Assembly (NCBI RefSeq): GCF_022879595.1
Contig: NZ_CP084265.1
Span: forward strand, 1,922,001 to 1,986,000
DNA: 64,000 nt
Reading direction: 5' to 3'
From: Caballeronia sp. Lep1P3
GTDB lineage: Bacteria > Pseudomonadota > Gammaproteobacteria > Burkholderiales > Burkholderiaceae
Shown here: in pieces, positions 14,472-23,686 of the stretch
Layout of the letters: each line of letters starts with the position of its first letter
Numbering within the stretch: position 1 is the first letter of the stretch
The notes under the pieces: generated by a model
Told to the model about the DNA's origin: nothing
The model's database searches: none
Seen by the model: only the letters and a program-made list of their open reading frames with translations
Program-made: the position numbers and the translations under genes

Positions 14472-17015
14472 ATGTTGACTGACCGGCTGATCAAACGCTC
14501 GGCGCGAGTCCCCAAGAAGCCGACCGACTCGTCGCCCTCCCGCTGGCACCACGGACCGTGGTGGTCGAACTCCTATTTACTCACGCCGCTCATTTCGATC
14601 CTCGTTTTTCTGGTCGTCATGAGCCTGATTTTATGGAGCCTCAACCGGCGCGAACAGCAGCAGCAGGAAGACACGCTCTACCGCAACGTCGCCTGGGCCC
14701 AGCAGCAAATCCGTCTTTCGATGACGGGTGCGCAAGAACAAATCCAGGCCCTTTCGCGCGACATCGCCGGCGGCCACGGCGACCCGCAGAACTTCCAGAC
14801 CGCATCGACCGACATCATGCAGGGGCATCCCGAGATCCTCTACATGAACTGGTATACGAGCGAGCACAAGCCGCGCTGGCCCAATACGCCGCTGCCGGTG
14901 CTGGGCTCGCGCCTCGCGAAGCCCAACGACACGCAAATGGACGAAGCCGTGCAGGCGGCCTTCGACGAAGCCCGCACCACGCGCCGTCAGGTGTATTCCC
15001 CTCTTCTTTACGACGACCTCGGCAACGGTTACATCACGCTGCAGACGCCGGTGTTTCGCGACCGCGAATTCCTCGGATCGATCGCGGCGGTGTTTTCGAT
15101 CGAAGGCATTCTGAAGCACGACATTCCGAGCGAACTGTCGGCGAAGTACAAGATCTCCATCACCGATCTGAACAATCGCGAACTCGCGACCACGTCGAGC
15201 CGCCCGCGCCTGCCGCGCGACATGTTCTACGACCTGCCGCTCGATCCGCCCGGACAAGGCTTGTCGGTGCGCGTGTACTCGTACCCGCAGCTCACGAATT
15301 TCACGAACAACACGCTCGTCTGGCTCGTCGCGGGTTTGTCGTGCTTCGTGCTCTGGAGCCTCTGGAGTCTCTGGAAGCACACGCGCCAGCGCTTCGAGGC
15401 GCAGCAGGCGCTCTATGCCGAAGCGTTCTTCCGCCGCGCGATGGAAAACTCGGTGCTGATCGGCATGCGCGTGCTCGACATGCACGGCCGCATCACGCAC
15501 GTCAATCCGGCGTTCTGCCGCATGACGGGCTGGGACGAAAGCGATCTCGTCGGCAAGAACGCGCCGTTTCCGTATTGGCCGCGCGACGCGTACCCGGAAA
15601 TGCAGCGCCAGCTCGACATGACGCTGCGCGGCAAGGCGCCCTCGTCCGGATTCGAGCTGCGCGTGCGTCGCAAGGACGGCTCGTTCTTCCACGCGCGCCT
15701 GTACGTGTCGCCGCTCATCGACAGTTCGGGGCGTCAGACCGGCTGGATGTCGTCGATGACGGACATCACCGAACCCAAGCGCGCCCGCGAAGAACTCGCC
15801 GCCGCGCATGAACGCTTCACCACCGTCCTCGAAAGCCTCGACGCCGCCGTGTCCGTGCTCGCCGCCGACGAAGCCGAGCTGCTCTTCGCGAACCGCTATT
15901 ACCGGCACCTGTTCGGCATTCGCCCGGACGGCCATTTGCAACTGGCGGGCGCCGCTTTCGAAGGCAGCGCGCAAAGCTCGTCGGACAGCATCGACATGAT
16001 CGACACCTACGCCGGCCTGCCCACGGCGGCGCTGACCGAAAGCTCGGCGGACGCGCAGGAGGTCTACGTCGAAGGCATCCAGAAGTGGTTCGAAGTGCGC
16101 CGCCAGTACATTCAGTGGGTGGACGGCCATCTCGCGCAGATGCAGATCGCAACGGACATCACGCAGCGCAAACAGGCGCAGGAACTCGCGCATCAGCAGG
16201 AAGAGAAGCTCCAGTTCACGAGCCGCCTCATGACGATGGGCGAAATGGCTTCGTCGCTCGCTCACGAACTGAATCAGCCGCTCGCCGCGATCAACAACTA
16301 CTGCTCCGGGTGCGTCGCGCTCGTGAAGTCCGGCCGCATGACGCAGGAAACGCTTCTTCCGGTGCTGGAAAAGACCGCGCAGCAGGCCGTGCGCGCGGGC
16401 ATGATCATCAAGCGCATCCGCGAGTTCGTGAAGCGCAGCGAGCCCAAGCGCCAGGCGACGCGCGTGGCGGACATCGTCGCGGACGCGGTCGGCCTCGCGG
16501 AGATCGAGGCGAGAAAACGAAAGATTCGCATCGTCACCGAAATCCGCTCGCGCATGCCCGTGATCTACGTCGATCCCGTTTTGATCGAACAAGTGTTGGT
16601 CAACCTGTTGAAAAACGCGGCAGAAGCGATGCATGATGCGAAACCGAATGCCGTCGATCCCGTGATCCGCGTGGTCGTGCAGCGCACGGACGGCACCTTC
16701 GTTTGCATCAGCGTGGTCGATCAAGGCCCGGGCGTGGACGAAGCCACCGCCGAGCGCCTCTTCGAGCCGTTCTACAGCACGAAGTCCGACGGCATGGGCA
16801 TGGGCCTCAACATCTGCCGCTCGATCATCGAGTCGCATCGCGGGCGCCTGTGGGTGGTGAACAACGTGGAATCCGATGGCCAGGTCACGGGCGCGACCTT
16901 CCATTGCAGCCTGCCTATCGGCGAGATGGACGGCTCGTCGGGATCGGGCCCGGCCGCGGAAGCAGACGACGAACACACGAATACGAGACAACAAACAGTT
17001 ACGGGAGAACTATGA
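14472..17015 (+). CDS. membrane PAS-domain sensor histidine kinase (FixL/DctB-like)
   Basis: 847-aa inner-membrane kinase. Order: transmembrane helix at 35-57, extracytoplasmic sensing domain at about 58-280, second helix at 281-301, PAS with PAC at about 320-435 (ITHVNPAFCRMTGW), a second PAS at about 445-565, then HisKA with phospho-acceptor H598 in SSLAHELNQPLAAINNY. The ATPase domain follows (N-box LLKNAAEAM, G2 GMGMGLNICRSIIESH). The HELNQPL box places it with the FixL/NtrB-like HPK4 group. It overlaps the FixJ-type regulator by ATGA, so the two are translationally coupled. Divergent position next to aceE suggests it senses a carbon or redox signal tied to pyruvate metabolism; this is inference. 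No haem-ligand signature of true FixL is evident. Confidence 0.9.
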   Translation: MLTDRLIKRSARVPKKPTDSSPSRWHHGPWWSNSYLLTPLISILVFLVVMSLILWSLNRREQQQQEDTLYRNVAWAQQQIRLSMTGAQEQIQALSRDIAGGHGDPQNFQTASTDIMQGHPEILYMNWYTSEHKPRWPNTPLPVLGSRLAKPNDTQMDEAVQAAFDEARTTRRQVYSPLLYDDLGNGYITLQTPVFRDREFLGSIAAVFSIEGILKHDIPSELSAKYKISITDLNNRELATTSSRPRLPRDMFYDLPLDPPGQGLSVRVYSYPQLTNFTNNTLVWLVAGLSCFVLWSLWSLWKHTRQRFEAQQALYAEAFFRRAMENSVLIGMRVLDMHGRITHVNPAFCRMTGWDESDLVGKNAPFPYWPRDAYPEMQRQLDMTLRGKAPSSGFELRVRRKDGSFFHARLYVSPLIDSSGRQTGWMSSMTDITEPKRAREELAAAHERFTTVLESLDAAVSVLAADEAELLFANRYYRHLFGIRPDGHLQLAGAAFEGSAQSSSDSIDMIDTYAGLPTAALTESSADAQEVYVEGIQKWFEVRRQYIQWVDGHLAQMQIATDITQRKQAQELAHQQEEKLQFTSRLMTMGEMASSLAHELNQPLAAINNYCSGCVALVKSGRMTQETLLPVLEKTAQQAVRAGMIIKRIREFVKRSEPKRQATRVADIVADAVGLAEIEARKRKIRIVTEIRSRMPVIYVDPVLIEQVLVNLLKNAAEAMHDAKPNAVDPVIRVVVQRTDGTFVCISVVDQGPGVDEATAERLFEPFYSTKSDGMGMGLNICRSIIESHRGRLWVVNNVESDGQVTGATFHCSLPIGEMDGSSGSGPAAEADDEHTNTRQQTVTGEL

Positions 17016-17650
17016 GCAGTCCAGTCACCACCCAGGAAACGGTCTTTGTCGTCGACGATGACGAAGCCGTGCGTGATTCTCTGCGCTGGCTGCTCGAGGC
17101 CAACGGCTATCGCGTGCAGTGCTTCTCGAGCGCGGAGTCGTTTCTCGACGTCTACCTGCCGGTCGCGCATTCCGGCGCGATCTCGTGCCTGATTCTCGAC
17201 GTGCGGATGGCCGGCATGACCGGCCTCGAATTGCAGGAAAAGCTGATCGCGGAAAACTCGGTGTTGCCGATCATTTTCGTGACGGGTCATGGCGACGTGC
17301 CGATGGCCGTCTCGACGATGAAGAAAGGCGCGATGGATTTCATCGAAAAGCCGTTCGACGAAGCGGAACTGCGCAAGCTGGTCGAGCGCATGCTTGAGAA
17401 GGCACGCAGCGAAAGCACCAGCGTTCAGCAGCAGCGCGCGGCCGCCGAACGCCTCGGCAAGCTGACGGCGCGCGAGCATCAGGTGCTCGAGCGCATCATC
17501 GCGGGCCGGCTCAACAAGCAGATTGCGGACGACCTCGGCATCAGCATCAAGACGGTCGAAGCGCACCGCGCGAACATCATGGAGAAGCTCTCGGTGAACA
17601 CGGTCGCGGACCTTTTGCGTCTCGCGCTCTCGAACAAGCCGCAGCAGTAA
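17012..17650 (+). CDS. FixJ-family response regulator
   Basis: 212-aa regulator: receiver domain at residues 10-125 with acidic pocket D15-D17, phospho-acceptor D63 (LILDVRMAGMTG), Thr91 and K113 (FIEKPF), then a LuxR/FixJ-type helix-turn-helix (about 148-208: LTAREHQVLERIIAGRLNKQ, DLGISIKTVEAHRANIMEKL). The start overlaps the kinase stop by 4 bp (ATGA) with GGGAGAA just upstream. It is surely the partner of the preceding kinase. A terminator follows at 17670. Candidate targets include the palindrome in the aceE/kinase control region. Confidence 0.93.
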   Translation: MSSPVTTQETVFVVDDDEAVRDSLRWLLEANGYRVQCFSSAESFLDVYLPVAHSGAISCLILDVRMAGMTGLELQEKLIAENSVLPIIFVTGHGDVPMAVSTMKKGAMDFIEKPFDEAELRKLVERMLEKARSESTSVQQQRAAAERLGKLTAREHQVLERIIAGRLNKQIADDLGISIKTVEAHRANIMEKLSVNTVADLLRLALSNKPQQ

Positions 17651-18044
17651 AGCATCACGCCGTTTCTCGACGTGGCCGCGCGCAATGCCGGCCACGTTTT
17701 TTATTGCTCCGGCCTTTTACGCCGACGTCCCTTCCCTGCCTGCAACTGCGAAACGTGACATTTCGTGTTTCGCGTTGACACCTTTCGCGGCGGCCCCGAA
17801 AGTTGATCGTGCCCCAACACTGGAGTCGATCATGCGTGACAAGGCAACCGCTGCCCGCACGGGCAAACGTTCCACTTTCGTGCCCAACGCCGCGCGCACG
17901 TCTTCATCGCTTGGCCGTGCAGCCGAACCCCCGGCTTCCTTTCGCAGTTCCGCTCATTCCCGCTCATCCGCCGACGAACCGCCGCAGTCTTTGCACGCTG
18001 GCGGCGAAGTCGCGCGCCGAACGCCCGAAACAGGAGACTCAGCC
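17651..18044. other. 394-bp region between the FixJ-type regulator and the DUF3300 gene
   Basis: It contains the regulator's terminator (17670-17703), an inverted repeat GCGAAAC-N12-GTTTCGC (17748-17773) and, 1 bp after it, a TTGACA hexamer (17775-17780) with only a poor -10 downstream. The frame upstream of 18045 is open, but its residues look unlike protein and precede a proper signal peptide, so I treat it as leader. Confidence 0.6.
17670..17703 (+). terminator. intrinsic terminator of the kinase-regulator operon
   Basis: Arms ACGTGGCC and GGCCACGT with a 12-nt loop, followed by TTTTTATT. Confidence 0.85.
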
Positions 18045-19352
18045 TTGAAAATAACGCCATGCACGCCCCGCGCGGAGCGCTTGCGTGCGGCACGCGTGCT
18101 CGCGCTCGCCGCCGCGCTCGCCGCCGCACCGCTTGCCGTGCTTCACGCACCGCCCGCGAAAGCTCAGGCGCAGACCAGCGCAGCCGCCGCGCAGAAACTC
18201 TCGGACCAGCAATTGGACGCGCTTCTCGCGCCCATCGCGCTCTATCCGGACGCGCTCCTCGCGCAGGTGCTGATGGCGTCGACCTATCCTCAGGATGTCG
18301 AAGCGGCCGCGCAATGGTCGAAGGCGAACGCCAGCGTCAAGGGCGACGACGCCGTAAAAGCGGTCCAGTCGCAGCCGTGGGATCCGAGCGTGCAATCGCT
18401 GGTTGCGTTTCCGCAGGCACTTGCAACGATGGCGTCGAAGCCGGACTGGATGACGCAGCTCGGCAACGCGTTCATCGCGCAGTCCGGCGACGTGATGGAT
18501 TCCGTGCAGCGCCTGCGCCGCTCGGCCCAGAGCGCCGGCAACTTGAAGACGACGGAGCAGCAGAAGGTGGTCGTCGAACAGAGCACGATTCAGATCGTGC
18601 CCGCGAATCCGCAAGTGGTCTACGTGCCGACCTACAACCCGACCGTCGTCTACGGCGCGTGGCCGTATCCGGCGTATCCGCCGGTCTACGTTCCCCCGCC
18701 GCCCGGCTATGCGATCGCGACCGGCTTTGCCACCGGTCTCGCATTCGGCGCGGGCATTGCGGTGGCGAATTCGCTGTGGGGCAATTGCGACTGGAATCAT
18801 CACGACGTGAACATTAACGTCAACCGCTACAACAACATCAACGTGAACAACCGCATCAGCGGGAACGGCAACAACGTGCGGTGGAATCGCAACGATCCGC
18901 AGTTCAACCGGAACAACTACGCGAACCGGCAGAACGTCGGGAATCAGAACCTCGGCGGGGTGAACCGCGATCAGTTTCGCGGACGCGATCAGGCGCGCGC
19001 TCAGGCGGCACAGACGCTGCAGCAGCGCACCGGGCAGAACCTGAACCAATCGGCGAGCCAGCGCGTGCAGAACATCCGGCAGGGCGGCGGAGCGCGCGGC
19101 GCGGGCAACGGCGAGCTTCAGCAGCGCGCGCAGAGCGTCAACCGCAACAACGCGCTGCGCGGCGCGGGCGATGGCAATGCGGCGCGTCAGGACATCCAGC
19201 GCGGACAAGCGAGCCGGCAAGCATTCGCGAGCGCGCATCCGAACGCCGGCGGCTTCGAGCACGCGGGCGGCGCGCCCGGCATGGGCGGCGGCATGCAGCA
19301 TCCCGGCCCAGGAGGCGCGGGTCTGCATGGCGGCGGCTTCCATCGCCGATGA
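18045..19352 (+). CDS. exported DUF3300 protein, Asn-rich
   Basis: 435-aa secreted or periplasmic protein of unknown function. The DUF3300 domain begins LSDQQLDALLAPIALYPDALLAQVLMASTYP (about residues 52-82) and continues to the Pro/Tyr-rich VYVPTYNPTVVYGAWPYPAYPPVYVP segment near 215. After a glycine-rich hydrophobic patch comes an Asn-rich stretch (HHDVNINVNRYNNINVNNR) and a Gln/Arg/Gly-rich tail. I choose the TTG start because AGGAGA lies 8 bp upstream and it yields a clean signal peptide ending AKAQA. It is 46 bp upstream of a DUF2950 gene; the two families are often neighbours in proteobacteria, which suggests a joint envelope role. Confidence 0.85.
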   Translation: MKITPCTPRAERLRAARVLALAAALAAAPLAVLHAPPAKAQAQTSAAAAQKLSDQQLDALLAPIALYPDALLAQVLMASTYPQDVEAAAQWSKANASVKGDDAVKAVQSQPWDPSVQSLVAFPQALATMASKPDWMTQLGNAFIAQSGDVMDSVQRLRRSAQSAGNLKTTEQQKVVVEQSTIQIVPANPQVVYVPTYNPTVVYGAWPYPAYPPVYVPPPPGYAIATGFATGLAFGAGIAVANSLWGNCDWNHHDVNINVNRYNNINVNNRISGNGNNVRWNRNDPQFNRNNYANRQNVGNQNLGGVNRDQFRGRDQARAQAAQTLQQRTGQNLNQSASQRVQNIRQGGGARGAGNGELQQRAQSVNRNNALRGAGDGNAARQDIQRGQASRQAFASAHPNAGGFEHAGGAPGMGGGMQHPGPGGAGLHGGGFHRR

Positions 19353-19398
19353 TCCGCCACCCCCGTTCAGCCCCGCACGCCCGATTCAGGAGCCCGAG

Positions 19399-20295
19399 AT
19401 GATTCCATTCAGAACAGTCACCGCAAACCGAACGTTTCTTCTGCGCGCGTCCATTGCCGCCGCGTGCGTAACGCTTTCGCTCGCCGCGCCGCTCACCCGC
19501 GCGCAAGCCGTCTACCCGACGCCCGACGCCGCCGCGCAAGCCCTCACCGACGCGATTGCGTCGCAGGACGAGGCCGCGCTCTCGAAGGTGCTCGGCAAGG
19601 ATCACGCGCATTACGTGCCGACCGGCGACATCGGCGAAGATGACGTCTATCAATACCTCGGCTCGTGGGCCAAGGGACACCGCATCGTCGAAGAGGCTGC
19701 TTCGCACGCGGGCGCCAGGCGCGCGCACGTCGAAGTGGGCGACAGCGGCTGGACGCTGCCGATTCCGCTCGTCGATACGGGCAAAGGCTGGCGCTTCGAC
19801 ATGCCCGCCGCGCGCGACGAAGTGCTGACGCGACACATCGGCCGCAACGAGCGTTCGGTGATGCACGTCGCGCTCGCCTACGTGGATGCGCAGAACGACT
19901 ACCGCAAGCTCATGAACCGCTACGCCGACCGCTTCGTCAGCACGCCCGGCAAGCATGACGGACTGTATTGGGAAACCGCGCCGGGCGAACCCGAAAGCCC
20001 GCTCGGTCCGCTCGCGGCCGCGATGCCGAACAAGGCGACGGCCTCGGGCGGGTACTACGGCTACCACTACCGCATGCTCGGCGCGCAAACATCGGGTTCG
20101 AAAGACGGCGCTGCCGGTGAAGGGTTCGGGCTGATCGCGTGGCCCGCGAAGTACGGCGAAACAGGCGTGATGTCCTTCATGATCGACCAGCGCGGCCAGC
20201 TTTATCAGAAGAACCTCGGGCCGGCGTCGGCGCGCGTGGCGTCGTCGGTCAAGGCGTTCCATCCGGATTCGTCGTGGCAGCCGGTGACGCCATAG
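19399..20295 (+). CDS. exported DUF2950 protein
   Basis: 298-aa protein with a signal peptide (about residues 1-36, ending TRAQA) and the DUF2950 domain over the rest (VYPTPDAAAQALTDAIASQDEAALSKVLGKD, then GGYYGYHYRMLGAQ and EGFGLIAWPAKYGETGVMSF). AGGAG lies 7 bp upstream of the chosen ATG; a frame opening at 19171 lies inside the previous gene and is rejected. It forms a two-gene unit with the DUF3300 gene. No catalytic residues are known for the family, so I assign no function beyond an envelope location. Confidence 0.88.
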   Translation: MIPFRTVTANRTFLLRASIAAACVTLSLAAPLTRAQAVYPTPDAAAQALTDAIASQDEAALSKVLGKDHAHYVPTGDIGEDDVYQYLGSWAKGHRIVEEAASHAGARRAHVEVGDSGWTLPIPLVDTGKGWRFDMPAARDEVLTRHIGRNERSVMHVALAYVDAQNDYRKLMNRYADRFVSTPGKHDGLYWETAPGEPESPLGPLAAAMPNKATASGGYYGYHYRMLGAQTSGSKDGAAGEGFGLIAWPAKYGETGVMSFMIDQRGQLYQKNLGPASARVASSVKAFHPDSSWQPVTP

Positions 20296-20492
20296 ACGTC
20301 CAGTGAGGAGCGCGTCGGCGAATGCGCCGCCGGACGCCCGAAAGCGCCCGGCGGTATAATCTCGCGCTTCCGACAAGGGCATCAAACGCCCCGGCGACGC
20401 CCCCTTTCCGCAGGGTCGGCACCTTCTGCACGCTTCGCTGCCGGCTCGCCGCTCCTCGTCACACGCCCATCCCCGATCCGATCCGATTCGCC

Positions 20493-21347
20493 ATGACTGC
20501 CCAACTCATCGACGGCAACGCCCTCTCCAAGACTCTTCGCGCCGATGTCGCCGCGCGCGCGGCCGCCCTCACCGCTCGCGGACACACACCGGGACTCGCC
20601 GTCGTGCTGGTCGGCGACAATCCGGCGAGCGAAGTCTATGTGCGCAACAAGGTGAAGGCGTGCCAGGACAACGGCCTGCATTCGGTGTTCGACCGCTTCC
20701 CCGCGTCGCTCTCGGAAGACGAACTGCTCGCGCACATCGACACGCTGAACGCCGATCCGTCCATCCACGGCATCCTCGTGCAATTGCCGCTGCCCGCGCA
20801 CATCGACAGTCACAAGGTCATCGAGGCGATTGCGCCGGAGAAGGACGTCGACGGCTTTCACGTCGCCAATGCGGGCGCGCTCATGACCGGCAAGCCGCTC
20901 TTTCGCCCGTGCACGCCGTATGGCGTGATGAAGATGTTCGAAGCGCACGACATCGATCTCAAGGGCGCGAACGCGGTGGTCATCGGCCGCTCGAACATCG
21001 TCGGCAAGCCGATGGCGCTCCTGCTGCTCGAAGCCGGCGCGACCGTCACCATCTGTCACAGCAAGACGCGCGATCTCGCGAAGCACACGCGCGACGCGGA
21101 TGTCGTCGTTGCCGCCGTGGGCCGCCGCAACATCCTGACCGCCGACATGGTCAAGCCGGGCGCAACGGTGATCGATGTCGGCATGAATCGCGACGATGCC
21201 GGCAAGCTCTGCGGCGACGTCGATTTCGCGGGCGTGAAGGAAGTCGCGGGCTACATGACGCCGGTGCCGGGCGGCGTCGGCCCGATGACCATCACGATGC
21301 TGCTGGTCAATACGATCGAAGCCGCCGAGCGCGCGGCGAACGCGTAA
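20493..21347 (+). CDS. folD: bifunctional methylenetetrahydrofolate dehydrogenase/cyclohydrolase
   Basis: FolD converts 5,10-methylene-THF to 10-formyl-THF with NADP+ in the cytosolic one-carbon pathway. The 284-aa length is standard. Seen are the catalytic-site region [14 protein letters not shown] (Lys53 area), the [12 protein letters not shown] motif, DVDGFH, the Rossmann NADP site [18 protein letters not shown] and the C-terminal [10 protein letters not shown] signature. ATG at 20493 gives the family N-terminus [16 protein letters not shown]; the upstream extension is leader. A hairpin GGGGACG/CGTCCCC (21357-21375) follows and may end the transcript, although its T run is poor. Confidence 0.97.
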   Translation: MTAQLIDGNALSKTLRADVAARAAALTARGHTPGLAVVLVGDNPASEVYVRNKVKACQDNGLHSVFDRFPASLSEDELLAHIDTLNADPSIHGILVQLPLPAHIDSHKVIEAIAPEKDVDGFHVANAGALMTGKPLFRPCTPYGVMKMFEAHDIDLKGANAVVIGRSNIVGKPMALLLLEAGATVTICHSKTRDLAKHTRDADVVVAAVGRRNILTADMVKPGATVIDVGMNRDDAGKLCGDVDFAGVKEVAGYMTPVPGGVGPMTITMLLVNTIEAAERAANA

Positions 21348-21356
21348 GCGCTTCGC

Positions 21357-21375
21357 GGGGACGCCAATCGTCCCC
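21357..21375 (+). terminator. hairpin after folD, possible weak terminator
   Basis: GGGGACG-CCAAT-CGTCCCC, followed by TTAAAA rather than a run of T. Confidence 0.4.
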
Positions 21376-21506
21376 TTAAAAACATTCGATTGGATTTTGC
21401 CCCTGCCGCCCCAATAATCTCCGAATAGCATCCGGACAACGGCCGGCGCGGGCCTCGACATTGCTGGCCCGTTCCGCGCTTCACTGAACACAGAACTGGG
21501 AGAGCC

Positions 21507-23630
21507 ATGAGCGATAACAACGCAGCAACGTCGGCCAACACAGCATCGAATCCGCTGCTCGATTTCTCGGACCTGCCGCGATTCGGCGAGATCAGGCCCG
21601 AGCACGTCACGCCGGCGCTCGACGTGCTGCTCGCGTCCGCCAAGAGCGCGGTCGACCGCGCGAGCGCGCCCGAGACGCACGCAACGTGGAAGGACGTCGT
21701 CGAGACGGTCGAGCAGGAATCGGAGAAGCTGTCGCGCGCGTGGGGCATCGTCGGGCATCTGAACGCGGTCGCCGACACGCCCGAACTGCGCGCCGCCCAT
21801 GCCGAAAACCTGCCGCGCGTCACGGAATTTTCCGCGAGCGTCGGCCAGAATCTCGCGCTGTACGAAAAGTACAAGGCCATCGCCGCGGGCGATGAATTCG
21901 CCGGCCTTTCGCCCGAGCGCAAGAAGATTCTAGAGAACGCGCTGCGCGACTTCCGCCTGTCCGGTGCGGAACTGCCCGAAGACCGCAAGCCGCGCTTCGC
22001 TCAGTTGCAGGAAGAACAGGCCGCGCTTTCCAAGGCGTTTTCGGATCATGTTCTCGATTCGACCAACGCGTATTCCTACGTCGTCACGCAAGAAAGCGAT
22101 CTCGCGGGCCTGCCCGATGACACGATCGAAGCCGCACGCGAAGCCGCGCAGAAGGAAGGCAAGGACGGCTGGAAGTTCACGCTGCATTTCCCCTCGTATT
22201 TTCCCGTGCTGCAGTACGCGCAGCATCGCCCGATGCGCGAAGCCATGTATCGCGCGTATGTCACGCGCGCGTCCGAACTCGGCGCAACCTACGGCAACGG
22301 CAAGGCCGAATGGGACAACACGCAGAACATCGTCGAGCATCTGAAGCTGCGTCAGGAAGAAGCGCGCACGCTCGGCTATCAGAACTTCGCGGAAGTGTCG
22401 CTCGCGCCGAAGATGGCGGAGTCGCCCGCGCAGGTCATCGCGTTTCTCGAAGACCTCGCTAAACGCGCGCGTCCGTATGCCGAAAACGACTGGATGGAGC
22501 TGCGCGCGTTCGCGGCCACCGAACTCGGCATGCCGGAGCTTCAGCCGTGGGACATCGCGTATGCCGCCGAGAAGCTGCGCCAGAAGCGTTATTCGTTCTC
22601 CGAGAACGAAGTGAAGCAATACTTCCCGCAGGAAGCGGTGTTGAAGGGCCTGTTCAAGGTCACCGAAACCTTGTTCAACGTCACGATCCGCCGCGACGAA
22701 GCCGCCGTCTGGAACCCCGACGTGCGCTTTTTCCGCGTCGAGAACAAGGACGGCACGCTCGTCGCGCAGTTCTATCTCGATCTCTACGCGCGCGAAGGCA
22801 AGCGCGGCGGCGCGTGGATGGACGACGCCCGCGCCCGTCACAAGCGCAGCGAAGGCGGCGTGCAGACGCCGGTCGCGTATCTCACCTGCAATTTCTCCGC
22901 GCCTGTGGGCGGCAAGCCCGCGCTCTTCACGCACGACGAAGTCATCACGCTGTTCCACGAATTCGGGCACGGCCTGCATCACATGCTCACGCGCGTGGAG
23001 GAACTCGGCGTGTCGGGCATCAACGGCGTCGAATGGGATGCGGTCGAGCTGCCGTCGCAGTTCATGGAGAACTTCTGCTGGGAGTGGGACGTGCTCACCG
23101 ACATGTCCGCGCACGTCGAAACCGGCGCGCCGCTGCCGCGCGCGCTCTTCGACAAGATGCTCGCCGCGAAGAACTTCCAGAGCGGTCTCGGCACGCTGCG
23201 CCAGATCGTCTTCTCGATGTTCGACATGGTGCTGCACACGTCCTACGATCCGAACGGCGCGCAGAACGTGAACGACCTCGCGCGCGAGATCAACGAGAAG
23301 TTCCATGTGATTCCGCAGGCGCCGTTCTCGCGCTGGCCGAACACCTTCAGCCATATCTTCGCGGGCGGCTACGCGGCGGGCTACTACAGCTACAAGTGGG
23401 CCGAAGTGCTTTCCGCCGATGCCTACGCCGCGTTCGAGGAAGCGGCGAAGTCGGCGAACGGCTCCGTGCTGGATGCGCAGACGGGCATCCGCTATCGCCG
23501 GGAGATTCTCGAAGTCGGCGGCAGCCGTCCCGCGATGGATTCGTTCAAGGCGTTCCGCGGACGCGAGCCGAACATCGACGCCCTTTTGCGTCATAACGGC
23601 ATGAGCGGCCAGACCGACACGCTGCACTGA
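21507..23630 (+). CDS. prlC: oligopeptidase A (M3 family zinc metallopeptidase)
   Basis: Cytosolic thimet-type oligopeptidase that degrades short peptides, including cleaved signal peptides. The 707-aa product has the M3 signature H484-E-F-G-H488 (TLFHEFGHGLHHML), with the third zinc ligand expected in the following GVEWDAVELPSQFMENF segment (E about 513). Late motifs FAGGYAAGYYSYKWAEVLSAD and the N-terminal PLLDFSDLPRFGEIRPEHV match PrlC/OpdA. ATG is preceded by GGGAGAG at 6 bp. It stands alone between folD and a bidirectional terminator. Dcp is the other M3 subgroup, but length and N-terminus favour OpdA. Confidence 0.95.
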   Translation: MSDNNAATSANTASNPLLDFSDLPRFGEIRPEHVTPALDVLLASAKSAVDRASAPETHATWKDVVETVEQESEKLSRAWGIVGHLNAVADTPELRAAHAENLPRVTEFSASVGQNLALYEKYKAIAAGDEFAGLSPERKKILENALRDFRLSGAELPEDRKPRFAQLQEEQAALSKAFSDHVLDSTNAYSYVVTQESDLAGLPDDTIEAAREAAQKEGKDGWKFTLHFPSYFPVLQYAQHRPMREAMYRAYVTRASELGATYGNGKAEWDNTQNIVEHLKLRQEEARTLGYQNFAEVSLAPKMAESPAQVIAFLEDLAKRARPYAENDWMELRAFAATELGMPELQPWDIAYAAEKLRQKRYSFSENEVKQYFPQEAVLKGLFKVTETLFNVTIRRDEAAVWNPDVRFFRVENKDGTLVAQFYLDLYAREGKRGGAWMDDARARHKRSEGGVQTPVAYLTCNFSAPVGGKPALFTHDEVITLFHEFGHGLHHMLTRVEELGVSGINGVEWDAVELPSQFMENFCWEWDVLTDMSAHVETGAPLPRALFDKMLAAKNFQSGLGTLRQIVFSMFDMVLHTSYDPNGAQNVNDLAREINEKFHVIPQAPFSRWPNTFSHIFAGGYAAGYYSYKWAEVLSADAYAAFEEAAKSANGSVLDAQTGIRYRREILEVGGSRPAMDSFKAFRGREPNIDALLRHNGMSGQTDTLH

Positions 23631-23655
23631 CGCACAAAGTCGTTCAAGCGCTCGA

Positions 23656-23684
23656 AGCCCCGGCCCGACAGCCGGGGCTTTTTA
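23656..23684. terminator. terminator between convergent prlC and the deaminase gene
   Basis: AGCCCCGG/CCGGGGCT stem with an 8-nt loop, followed by TTTTT rightward. It lies between two convergent stops 57 bp apart and may serve both, though the leftward T run is absent. Confidence 0.8.
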
Positions 23685-23686
23685 CT

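Noticed and set aside
14631..16994. 787-codon frame antisense to the PAS kinase
   Set aside because: Mirror frame; the kinase has every expected domain in order.
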